Assembly: GCA_937916005.1 (NCBI GenBank)
Contig: CALGIA010000257.1
Span: forward strand, 1-9,092
Origin: an uncultured Rhodospirillaceae bacterium
Lineage (GTDB): Bacteria; Pseudomonadota; Alphaproteobacteria; MPNO01
Direction: 5' to 3'
DNA length: 9,092 nt
Within the stretch, counting starts at the first letter, position 1; every line of letters starts with the position of its first letter. Below are positions 1 through 6,507 of this stretch, one piece after another. The notes under the pieces are model-generated. The model was not told the DNA's origin and did not search any database. It saw nothing but the letters and a program-made list of their open reading frames with translations. Both the position numbers and the translations under genes were made by a program.

Positions 1-1
1 G

Positions 2-130
2 ACTACATCCATCAATGCAATGGTGAATGAAGGTCTGCGTATGGTGAGGGATAAGAAGATGGAACAGATTGCCCAACAGAGGAAACGCAGAGTTTCCTTA
101 CCGCAATCTCTCTGGAAAGATCGCCTTTGA
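2..130 (+). CDS. C-terminal fragment of a small protein, possibly a ribbon-helix-helix antitoxin/DNA-binding protein
   Basis: A reading frame enters from the left edge and closes at TGA 128-130, leaving 42 visible residues. The beginning, TSINAMVNEGLRMVRDKK, has the pattern of the second helix of ribbon-helix-helix (CopG/Arc/ParD/VapB-like) proteins: a polar residue, then SxNAxVNEGLR. A basic, polar tail follows (QQRKRRVSLPQSLWKD). Such proteins are usually short DNA-binding antitoxins or autorepressors, but the N-terminal beta strand that would confirm the fold is outside the window. The frame overlaps the proposed TTG start of the next gene by about 62 bases, which suggests translational coupling or a mis-assigned start. 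Internal ATGs at 20, 41 and 59 could make it shorter. The family call is inference from a short pattern; other small proteins remain possible. Confidence 0.4.
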   Translation, partial: TTSINAMVNEGLRMVRDKKMEQIAQQRKRRVSLPQSLWKDRL

Positions 131-1157
131 GAAAAAGGCGGTAAAAGTTTGCTCACCATCGCAAAACTCGTTTGAAGGACAATATCGCGCCTTCTTCAAC
201 GTCGCGATGACCAAGGTGTTGTCTGATCACACGTTCGATACAGACCAGCGCTGCCGTGATGGATTGAAAGGTTACGACGCACTGATCGTGACGGGTACAG
301 ATTTGGCGAGGTCACAAGATATTCCGCCCGCAGATGCACTTGCTGCCGCTCTAAACAAGAAGACACTGGCGCGCTTGATAACCGTTAAACATAGCGACTT
401 CACGCGTGAACTTGCCAAGCGAGAAATACTGTCCGACCAATACGAAAGTGATATCCAAGAGGGAGCGCGGGTCGGTTTTGGCGCTCTTGCATTCTCGTCA
501 ACGGCGAAGGTTGGTTGCACCGTGGTCGAGGAGGACCTTGCTGCACACGATCAAACGATAGATGCGGTGCTGTTGGCACTTCAGTTCTTGAATGGCGCCG
601 CAATCAAGAAGACGACGAACGTGTCGGTTGATGTCGCGTTCCGTCAGACCCAAAAGGGTCGGTGCGCGTTCATATACGGTTCTGGTCAAATCCTGAAAAC
701 AATCCTGGATGCTTCAGCAGGCGCCGGTCTTGCACCGACGGTCTTGCCGGTAGAGGTTCGGTTAGATACGGAAACCAACGACCATCACTTAAAAATCACA
801 TTTAAGATGGGTTTGGTGGGTGATGGAATTGAGTATGCTGACCCCAACGACAGGGGTGCTGGTTATACCGTTATAGAGGGTGATACAGACGCACCGTTGA
901 TATTGCCCTATGCCCAGACCCAACGGATGCACAAAGATGCCAGAACTTCTGGACGGTGGGATGAAGAGGTAAAAAAAAACTGCCAAGTAGGGGAAAGAAG
1001 TGAGGATAGGGTGCCACTTGCCACCTATTACCCCCCAACAACATCAAAACATCACGGTGGAATAAACCGGTCCGGCTTGGTTTTGGCGCGATGGATGATT
1101 GAGGCTCAGCGGGGTATAATGGGCCGCATGAATTCTATCCATCAGGGGGCCCCATGA
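69..1157 (+). CDS. Unrecognised hypothetical protein of about 362 aa
   Basis: I do not recognise this protein. It opens at TTG 69, the only start codon in frame between the preceding stop (45-47) and ATG 207. The 46 residues between those two starts look protein-like (FEGQYRAFFNVAMTKVL), which favours TTG, although the ribosome site is only a weak GGA at 60-62. There is no signal peptide or membrane segment. The body looks like a soluble mixed alpha/beta protein: a stretch YDALIVTGTDLAR near residue 70, a helical TIDAVLLALQFLNGAAI near 165, and a C-terminal RSGLVLARWMIEAQRG near 335-350. Codons (AAA, ATA, TTA) and base composition are less GC-rich than in gor and aroG, hinting at acquired DNA. 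The last residues are encoded across the probable gor promoter, and TGA overlaps the gor ATG as ATGA. It follows a possible antitoxin-like fragment, so a toxin or accessory role is conceivable but unsupported by any motif. Confidence 0.6.
   Translation: MPNRGNAEFPYRNLSGKIAFEKKAVKVCSPSQNSFEGQYRAFFNVAMTKVLSDHTFDTDQRCRDGLKGYDALIVTGTDLARSQDIPPADALAAALNKKTLARLITVKHSDFTRELAKREILSDQYESDIQEGARVGFGALAFSSTAKVGCTVVEEDLAAHDQTIDAVLLALQFLNGAAIKKTTNVSVDVAFRQTQKGRCAFIYGSGQILKTILDASAGAGLAPTVLPVEVRLDTETNDHHLKITFKMGLVGDGIEYADPNDRGAGYTVIEGDTDAPLILPYAQTQRMHKDARTSGRWDEEVKKNCQVGERSEDRVPLATYYPPTTSKHHGGINRSGLVLARWMIEAQRGIMGRMNSIHQGAP
1115..1120 (+). promoter_or_regulatory. Candidate -10 element for gor
   Basis: A perfect TATAAT lies 34 bases before the gor start, inside the 3' end of the preceding gene. 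At 17-bp spacing the -35 position (1092-1097, TGGATG) matches the consensus only weakly, so any promoter here would be partly degenerate or activator-dependent. Its presence suggests gor can be transcribed independently of the upstream gene. Confidence 0.4.
1144..1149 (+). promoter_or_regulatory. Shine-Dalgarno site for gor
   Basis: AGGGGG sits 4 bases before ATG 1154. It supports this start over internal ATGs and lies within the last codons of the upstream gene, whose stop overlaps the start as ATGA. Confidence 0.55.
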
Positions 1158-2527
1158 CGAACTACGATTATGACCTGTTCACCATAGGCGCGGGATCGGG
1201 CGGCGTACGGGCATCGCGCATGTCGGCGTCATATGGCGCGCGGGTTGCGGTTGCCGAGGAACTTTACCTTGGCGGCACCTGCGTCAATGTGGGGTGCATC
1301 CCGAAGAAGCTTTTTTCCTATGCGGCCCACTATGCCGAGGATTTCGAGGATTCCGCCGGATTTGGATGGACCGTCGGCGAGCGGCGCTTCCACTGGCCCA
1401 CATTGATGGCCAACAAGGACAAGGAGATAGCGCGGCTCAACGGCATCTACCGCAATATTCTGAACAATAATGACGTCAAGATTTTCGAGGCGCGCGCGCG
1501 GCTTGTGGATGCCCATACAATTAAGGTCGGAGGTGAAACGGTGACCGCCGAACGGATTTTGGTCGCCGTGGGCGGCTGGCCCGTGGTGCCGGAATTTCCG
1601 GGCAGCGAACACGCGATCACGTCCAATGAATTTTTCGCCCTGCCTGATATGCCGCAACGGGTCATCATCGTCGGCGGCGGCTATATCGCCGTAGAGCTGG
1701 CATCGATCCTGCATGGTTTCGGGGCCCAGGTGACACAGCTTTACCGCGGTGAATTATTCCTGCGGGGCTTCGACAAGGATGTCCGCACGACGCTGGCCGA
1801 GGAAATGACCAAGAAGGGGCTGGATCTCCGGTTCAAGACCGATGTGGCTACCATTGAGAAAAACGGCGATGCACTGACCGTGAACCTCAAGGGTGGCGGG
1901 GTGATCGACGCCGATGCGGTGCTGTACGCCACCGGCCGCGCGCCAAAATCCGGCGGTATCGGGTTGGAGGAAATCGGCGTCGAGATGCGCGAGAACGGCG
2001 CGATCATGGTCGATGATTACTTCCAGACCAGTGTCGACAATATCTATGCGCTGGGCGATGTGACCGACCGGATGCAGCTCACCCCCGTCGCCATCGCCGA
2101 GGCCATGGTGCTGGCGGCCAATCTCTATAAGGGAGAAAAGCAGGTGATGGATTACGCCGATATCGCCACGGCAGTGTTTTCCAACCCCAATATCGGCACG
2201 GTCGGGCTGACCGAAGAGGAAGCCCGCGCGCGCCACGGTGCCGTCGATATCTACCGGGAAGCTTTCCGACCGTTGAAACATACCCTGACCTCGTCCCAGG
2301 AACGCACCATGATGAAGCTGATCGTGGACCCGGTGTCGGACCGGGTGCTGGGCTGTCACATGGTCGGGCCCGATGCGGGCGAACTGGTCCAGGGGCTCGG
2401 CATCGCACTCAAATGCAACGCCACAAAGGCTCAGTTTGACGCCACGGTGGGCATCCACCCCACGGCGGCCGAGGAATTCGTGACCATGCGCACCAAGGTC
2501 CCCGAACCGGAGGCAGATCCGGCCTGA
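1154..2527 (+). CDS. gor: Glutathione-disulfide reductase (NADPH)
   Basis: This is a cytoplasmic flavoenzyme that reduces oxidised glutathione to GSH with NADPH (EC 1.8.1.7), maintaining the thiol pool. The 457-aa length is normal for the family. The N-terminal FAD-binding motif GAGSGG is at residues 12-17, followed by the redox-active disulfide motif CVNVGC (Cys43, Cys48). A second nucleotide fold has GGGYIAVE at 174-181. Arg198 and Arg204 (YRGELFLRGFD) are the NADPH-selective arginines, which separate glutathione reductase from NADH-using relatives such as dihydrolipoamide dehydrogenase. The FAD motif YALGDV follows, and the C-terminal dimerisation domain ends with HPTAAEE carrying the catalytic His435 and Glu440. 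The start is supported by an SD-like AGGGGG. A perfect TATAAT lies just upstream, and an inverted repeat overlaps and follows the stop. aroG follows after 88 bp on the same strand. Trypanothione or mycothione reductase would be the nearest alternatives, but the lineage and motifs favour gor. Confidence 0.95.
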   Translation: MTNYDYDLFTIGAGSGGVRASRMSASYGARVAVAEELYLGGTCVNVGCIPKKLFSYAAHYAEDFEDSAGFGWTVGERRFHWPTLMANKDKEIARLNGIYRNILNNNDVKIFEARARLVDAHTIKVGGETVTAERILVAVGGWPVVPEFPGSEHAITSNEFFALPDMPQRVIIVGGGYIAVELASILHGFGAQVTQLYRGELFLRGFDKDVRTTLAEEMTKKGLDLRFKTDVATIEKNGDALTVNLKGGGVIDADAVLYATGRAPKSGGIGLEEIGVEMRENGAIMVDDYFQTSVDNIYALGDVTDRMQLTPVAIAEAMVLAANLYKGEKQVMDYADIATAVFSNPNIGTVGLTEEEARARHGAVDIYREAFRPLKHTLTSSQERTMMKLIVDPVSDRVLGCHMVGPDAGELVQGLGIALKCNATKAQFDATVGIHPTAAEEFVTMRTKVPEPEADPA

Positions 2528-2583
2528 TATACGCCTTACAAGGATTCACTGGCAAAATGGGGTCATAGGGCGTATATCGCGCC
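2521..2583 (+). repeat. Imperfect 15-bp inverted repeat between gor and aroG (terminator or operator)
   Basis: The left arm at 2521-2535 and the right arm at 2569-2583 pair over 15 positions with one mismatch and one G-U pair. The inner 10 bp (GATATACGCC with GGCGTATATC) are perfect. The loop is 33 nt. The left arm includes the last gor codons and the TGA. The right arm is followed by a T-rich stretch (TTCATTTTT, 2584-2592). This fits a long-loop intrinsic terminator for gor. Alternatively it could be a pair of protein-binding half sites around the aroG promoter. A 33-nt loop is longer than usual for a terminator, so the role is uncertain, but the repeat itself is directly visible. Confidence 0.5.
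2549..2578 (+). promoter_or_regulatory. Weak candidate promoter for aroG
   Basis: CTGGCA (2549-2554) and TATATC (2573-2578) each match the sigma-70 consensus at four of six positions, with 18-bp spacing, about 38 bases before the aroG start. The -10 candidate lies inside the right arm of the inverted repeat, so a protein bound there would block it. Such matches occur by chance, hence the low confidence. Confidence 0.2.
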
Positions 2584-2615
2584 TTCATTTTTGATGATTC
2601 GGGGAGTGTCGGACG

Positions 2616-4004
2616 ATGACCGCTGAATGGTCGCCGGACGGCTGGCGCGCCAAGCCGATCTTGCAGACACCGGAATATCCGGATGCCAAGGCGTTGGAAA
2701 ATGCCGAGGACCGGCTATCCGGCTATCCGCCGCTGGTATTCGCCGGTGAGGCGCGGCGCCTGTCCGCTCAGCTCGCCGGCGTGGCCGAGGGCAAGGCGTT
2801 CCTGCTCCAGGGCGGTGATTGTGCTGAAAGCTTCGCCGAATTCCATCCCGATAATATCCGCGACACCTTCCGCGTCCTGCTGCAGATGGCAGTGGTGCTG
2901 ACCTTTGGCGGCGGCCGGCCGGTGGTCAAGGTCGGGCGGCTTGCCGGTCAGTTCGCCAAGCCCCGTTCGGCGGATACGGAAATCATCGGCGGGGTTGAGC
3001 TGCCGAGCTACCGCGGCGACATGATCAACGGGATGGGGTTCAGCGCCGCCGAACGCGCGCCGGATCCGGAACGGATGGTGCAGGCCTATAATCAATCGGC
3101 GGCCACGTTGAACCTGTTGCGCGCTTTTGCCCAGGGCGGCTATGCCGACCTGAACCAGGTGCATAGCTGGAATCTGGATTTTGTCGCCAGCGGCACGCCG
3201 GCGGCAAAATACGCCGATCTTGCCGACCGTATAGATGAAACGCTGAGCTTCATGGCGGCCTGCGGATTGACGTCGGAGACCACGGCGCAAATTCGCGAAA
3301 CCGATTTTTACACCTCCCATGAAGCGCTTCTGCTGGGCTATGAGCAGGCCATGACCCGGGTCGATTCGACCACCGGCGATTGGTACGACACCTCGGCCCA
3401 TATGTTATGGGCCGGCGACCGCACCCGTCAGGCGGACGGCGCCCATATTGAATTCATGCGCGGCATCGGAAATCCCCTGGGCATCAAAGCCGGGCCGACG
3501 CTTCCCGCCGACGATCTGTTGCGGCTGATCGATATCCTGAACCCGGACAATATCCCGGGCCGCATAACCGTGATTTCCCGCATGGGCGCCGATCAGGTCG
3601 CCGAAAAACTACCGACTCTGGTGCAGGCCGTGGAACGGGAAGGCCGCAAAATCGTGTGGTGTTGCGATCCCATGCACGGAAACACCGTCAAGGCCGGAAA
3701 TGGCTACAAGACACGGCCCTTCGAGTCCGTGTTGAATGAAGTCCGCGGGTTTTTCGCCGTTCACAAGGCCGAGGGAACCCATGCCGGCGGCATTCATGTG
3801 GAATTGACCGGCCAGAACGTCACCGAATGTACTGGTGGCGCGCAGGACGTGACCGAGGAAAATCTCGCCGATCGCTATCATACCCATTGCGATCCACGCC
3901 TGAATGCCAGCCAGTCTCTGGAGCTTGCGTTCCTGGTCGCGGAAGCCCTGAAGTCGGAACGTGATCAACAGAACGGTTCGGGCAAGCAAGCCGCCGCCGA
4001 ATAA
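2616..4004 (+). CDS. aroG: Class II 3-deoxy-7-phosphoheptulonate (DAHP) synthase
   Basis: This enzyme condenses phosphoenolpyruvate and erythrose 4-phosphate to DAHP (EC 2.5.1.54), the entry step of the shikimate pathway to aromatic amino acids. It is the class II (plant and actinobacterial, AroA-II/AroG) type, unrelated in sequence to E. coli AroFGH. The 462-aa length is typical. Visible class II motifs are GGDCAESF (66-73), KVGRLAGQFAKPRS (105-118), SRMGADQV (321-328), CDPMHGNT (350-357), HVELTGQNVTECTGG (394-408) and HCDPRLN (424-430). By comparison with the Mycobacterium enzyme, the metal ligands are Cys69, His354, Glu396 and Asp426. Arg108, Lys291 and Arg322 are likely phosphate-binding residues. 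There is no fused chorismate mutase. The N-terminal part is short compared with mycobacterial forms, so allosteric control may differ. ATG 2616 is preceded by GGGGAG at 2601-2606. The gene converges with the hydrolase gene at a 5-bp gap with no visible terminator. Confidence 0.95.
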   Translation: MTAEWSPDGWRAKPILQTPEYPDAKALENAEDRLSGYPPLVFAGEARRLSAQLAGVAEGKAFLLQGGDCAESFAEFHPDNIRDTFRVLLQMAVVLTFGGGRPVVKVGRLAGQFAKPRSADTEIIGGVELPSYRGDMINGMGFSAAERAPDPERMVQAYNQSAATLNLLRAFAQGGYADLNQVHSWNLDFVASGTPAAKYADLADRIDETLSFMAACGLTSETTAQIRETDFYTSHEALLLGYEQAMTRVDSTTGDWYDTSAHMLWAGDRTRQADGAHIEFMRGIGNPLGIKAGPTLPADDLLRLIDILNPDNIPGRITVISRMGADQVAEKLPTLVQAVEREGRKIVWCCDPMHGNTVKAGNGYKTRPFESVLNEVRGFFAVHKAEGTHAGGIHVELTGQNVTECTGGAQDVTEENLADRYHTHCDPRLNASQSLELAFLVAEALKSERDQQNGSGKQAAAE

Positions 4005-4009
4005 AGCCC

Positions 4010-4789
4010 TCAGCTTTCCAGGGATTCGATAAATTTCGCGATCGCGGCGTTGAACTCGGCGGGCTTGTCGAGATTCGACAAATGCCCCGCCCCCATGATG
4101 ATTTGCATGACCGCGCCCTCGATCCCATCGCGGATCATCATGGAATGATGTTCCGGGGTCACCGTATCCTCATCGCCGAACAGCACAAGCGTCGGGGCAT
4201 CGACCTTGGACAGCTCCCCGGTAAACTCCGTCTCGAAAATCGCGCGCAGGGTATCGATATAGGCTTCCGGCTCGACCTCGGCGATGGCTTCGGCCAGTTC
4301 GGTATATAAATCCTGCGGCGTATCGGGCATCAGCCGGGTCTGGGCGTATTCCTTGCCGAACTCGAACATCGACATATCCTCCAGGCGCTTGCGGGTATTC
4401 TCAATCCGGTCTTTTGACGGCTCGCGCATATCGACGAAGCTGTTGGCGACGACCAGGGACTGCACCATGTCGGGCCATTGGGACGCGAAGCTGAACGCGA
4501 TCGGCCCGCCCATGGCAATACCCACGATGTGGGTTTCATGGATTCCGATTTTATCCAGCCCCGCCTTCAGGTCCGAGGCGAGGTCGCCAACCGAGAACGG
4601 CCCCGTATAGCTTGATCCGCCATGTCCCCGCAAATCAAACGCTATGCAGCAATATTGTTTTTCAAAGGCTGCGAACTGGTCGCGCCACATGGTGAAATCC
4701 GCGCCCAGGCTGTGGATGAACACGATGCTGGGACCGACGCCTTCCTTGACGTAGTAAAGCTCCTGTCCGTTGACTTCGAGCATGGGCAT
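4010..4789 (-). CDS. Alpha/beta-hydrolase fold protein lacking the nucleophilic serine
   Basis: This is the last gene of the minus-strand cluster. With ATG at 4789-4787 it encodes 259 aa. That start is preceded by AAAGGA at about 7 bases and gives the family-typical MPMLEVNGQELYYVKEG opening. An upstream in-frame ATG at 4849 would add 20 unlikely residues. The fold resembles 3-oxoadipate enol-lactonase/haloperoxidase-type proteins: oxyanion motif HSLG (26-29), DLRGHG (52-57), GDEDTVTP with Asp208, and GAGH with His236. The nucleophile elbow, normally GxSxG, reads VGIAMGG, so the serine is Ala92 (codon GCC at 4516-4514). The frame is otherwise intact. A standard esterase or lactonase mechanism is therefore not expected. 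The protein may act by a different mechanism, bind a ligand, or be inactive. It probably processes or binds products of the adjacent SDR and dioxygenases. The fold is certain; the activity is not. Confidence 0.85.
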   Translation of the reverse strand: MPMLEVNGQELYYVKEGVGPSIVFIHSLGADFTMWRDQFAAFEKQYCCIAFDLRGHGGSSYTGPFSVGDLASDLKAGLDKIGIHETHIVGIAMGGPIAFSFASQWPDMVQSLVVANSFVDMREPSKDRIENTRKRLEDMSMFEFGKEYAQTRLMPDTPQDLYTELAEAIAEVEPEAYIDTLRAIFETEFTGELSKVDAPTLVLFGDEDTVTPEHHSMMIRDGIEGAVMQIIMGAGHLSNLDKPAEFNAAIAKFIESLES

Positions 4790-4854
4790 ACGGGAATCCT
4801 TTTGACTCGGGCCGGGGTATTGGGCGCGAGTTATATCACGCTTGAGCACTTACC

Positions 4855-5643
4855 CTACAACCCCCCGCTGGACCCACCGTCCACGTTCAGAAGCGCGCCG
4901 GCCATGTGGCTCGCCCGTTCCGAGCATAAAAATGCCGTCACGTCGGCGATTTCATCCGGCCGCGCGGGGCGGCCCAGCGGAACATTGGCGACCGACTGGG
5001 CGGAAATCTCAGCCTCCGATTTGCCGGATATCCTGGCGTTCTGTTCGACCAGGGATTTCCAGCGCGGGGTATCGGTCGCGCCCGGATTGACGCCATTGAC
5101 CAGCACGTTGTCCGGGGCGCAATCCTTGGCCAGCGCCCGGGTAAAATTCAGCAGCGCCGCATTGAAGGAGCCGCCGAGAATATACCCCGCGCTTGGATTC
5201 GGACCGCCGGCGCCGATGATGTTGACGATGCGGCCCCATTTCCGGGCGCGCATATGGGGCGCCACCGCGCGGGCGCACCGCATATAACCCATGAATTTCA
5301 GCTCAAACGCCGCGTACCAGGTTTCATCGTCGAGATCCTGCAGCCGGCCGGCCGGCGACGATCCCGCATTATTGACCAGGATATCGATGTCGCCCAGTGC
5401 GGCGCCGGTTTCGGCCATCACGCGGGTGATATCTTCGGGTTTCGACATATCGCCGGGGACCGCCACGACCCGCCCGCCGGTGTTGCTGGTGAGTTCCCGC
5501 GCCACATCCGCCAGCCGGTCGGGGTTGCGCGCGGAAATCGCCACATTCACGCCGTTGGCAGCAAGCTCCAAAGCCACCGCACGGCCAATTCCGAGACTGC
5601 CGCCCGTGACCAGCGCATTTCGCCCCGCTATTCCAAGATCCAT
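4855..5643 (-). CDS. Short-chain dehydrogenase/reductase with non-canonical active site
   Basis: A 262-aa protein with classical SDR length and Rossmann fold. TGGSLGIG (13-20) binds the dinucleotide. Arg39 in SARN suggests NADP(H). NNAG is at 91-94, and the C-terminal half has VNGVNPGATDTP, GRPARPDEIADVTAFLCS and LNVDGG. Aligning with E. coli FabG at identical spacing (28, 13 and 4 residues between tetrad positions), the Asn-Ser-Tyr-Lys tetrad is replaced by Lys116, Gly144, Gly157 and Asn161. A Tyr occurs at 154 but not in YxxxK register. I recall a subfamily of SDRs with an FELK...NIIG...NAAL pattern, so this is probably inherited rather than recent damage. It may bind the cofactor and use other residues, or have a non-redox role. 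Start ATG is at 5643-5641 with a CGGAA-type SD. It lies 24 bp after the PhyH gene and 65 bp before the hydrolase. Confidence 0.88.
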   Translation of the reverse strand: MDLGIAGRNALVTGGSLGIGRAVALELAANGVNVAISARNPDRLADVARELTSNTGGRVVAVPGDMSKPEDITRVMAETGAALGDIDILVNNAGSSPAGRLQDLDDETWYAAFELKFMGYMRCARAVAPHMRARKWGRIVNIIGAGGPNPSAGYILGGSFNAALLNFTRALAKDCAPDNVLVNGVNPGATDTPRWKSLVEQNARISGKSEAEISAQSVANVPLGRPARPDEIADVTAFLCSERASHMAGALLNVDGGSSGGL

Positions 5644-5667
5644 GGTTTTGTTCCGCTTTCGGTTGAT

Positions 5668-6495
5668 TTAGTCAGCTTTCGCCGCCTGGGACTTCATCGC
5701 ATTGCGGTACCGCTGCCAGCAGAAATCGAGTTCCTCGAGACAATCAGGATCCATGTCGTGTTTGGCGACCGAGTCGGGCAACCAATGACCGTGAGTATCT
5801 TCCCCCCGCACCAGCGACGCCGTCGCGCCCTCGAACTGGGTCTGCCTGATTTCCGGGGTAGCGAAATGTATGGCGAAACCGATTCTAGGCGTATCCGACT
5901 TATTGGGAAGGGATCCATGGATGGTCTTGTTGTGGTGGATCGAAAACTGACCGGGCTCCAGCGGCATTTCGACCGCGACGGATTCGTCGACATTTTCGAT
6001 TGTCTGTCCGCGCGACAGAATGTTGTTGGGATCGTCGGTTTCCAGATGGGGCAGGATCGCCTCGCCCTTATGACTGCCGGGGATGATTTTCAAACATCCG
6101 GCGTCCCCCGTACTGGGCGAAAACGCGAGCCATGCGGTGACCGATTCCGGCGGTTCCAGACCGTAATAAGTGGAATCCTGATGCCACGACACGAAGCGCG
6201 GGTCATGGGCCGGTTTGGTGAAAAAGCTCGACCCCCAGATCACGATATTCGGTCCCATGAGGTCCTCCATCGCGTCCAGCAGGGCGGGGTGGTGGATCAA
6301 ATCCGTCAACCAGGGAAACGGCAGATGGGCCTTGATCCGGTAGCGCCCCTGCACCTCGCCGTCCAGCGATGCTTCCAGTTCATCGAACCGGCGCAGGCAT
6401 TCGGCGGCCTCGGCGGCGCTCAGCATGGGAATAGGCCAGATCGCGCCATTCCGGTGATAGGCCTCAATTTGCGCTTCGGTCAGTGCTTTGGGCAT
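5668..6495 (-). CDS. Phytanoyl-CoA dioxygenase (PhyH) family Fe(II)/2-oxoglutarate oxygenase
   Basis: A cytoplasmic 275-aa non-heme iron enzyme of the PhyH family. The family couples oxidative decarboxylation of 2-oxoglutarate to hydroxylation of a small substrate. The double-stranded beta-helix iron triad is visible as WHQD (His105, Asp107) and the distal TIHGSLPN (His193). Arg204 in PRIGFAIHF is the likely 2-oxoglutarate carboxylate anchor. The stretch WLAFSPSTGDAGCLKIIPGSH (120-141) is the usual PhyH core with the GCL/PGSH pattern. The N-terminal LTEAQIEAYHRNGAIWPI is also typical. Bacterial PhyH proteins act on very diverse substrates (ectoine, halogenation targets, phosphonates, secondary metabolites), so the family does not give the substrate. 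The ATG at 6495 has a strong SD, TAGGAGG, that contains the stop codon of the upstream dioxygenase, implying translational coupling. Confidence 0.93.
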   Translation of the reverse strand: MPKALTEAQIEAYHRNGAIWPIPMLSAAEAAECLRRFDELEASLDGEVQGRYRIKAHLPFPWLTDLIHHPALLDAMEDLMGPNIVIWGSSFFTKPAHDPRFVSWHQDSTYYGLEPPESVTAWLAFSPSTGDAGCLKIIPGSHKGEAILPHLETDDPNNILSRGQTIENVDESVAVEMPLEPGQFSIHHNKTIHGSLPNKSDTPRIGFAIHFATPEIRQTQFEGATASLVRGEDTHGHWLPDSVAKHDMDPDCLEELDFCWQRYRNAMKSQAAKAD

Positions 6496-6500
6496 GCTCG

Positions 6501-6507
6501 CCTCCTA
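6501..6507 (-). promoter_or_regulatory. Shine-Dalgarno of the PhyH gene overlapping the upstream stop codon
   Basis: On the minus strand TAGGAGG lies 5 bases before the PhyH ATG, and its first three bases are the TAG stop of the second TauD/TfdA gene (6507-6505). A terminating ribosome would be placed on the next initiation site, a sign of coupled expression. Confidence 0.6.

Noticed and set aside
647..660. Short hairpin GACCC-AAAA-GGGTC
   Set aside because: Only a 5-bp stem inside a coding region with no T-run; expected by chance.
1754..2458. Minus-strand open frame opposite gor
   Set aside because: It is His/Asp/Gly-rich shadow sequence in the mirror of a well conserved gor gene.
4790..4849. 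Extended N-terminus of the alpha/beta hydrolase from an upstream ATG
   Set aside because: The added 20 residues do not fit the family, whereas ATG 4789 has a good ribosome site and gives the standard opening.
4622..5287. Plus-strand open frame of 221 codons opposite the hydrolase and SDR genes
   Set aside because: It is a low-complexity antisense shadow; the minus-strand genes have correct motifs, starts and ribosome sites.
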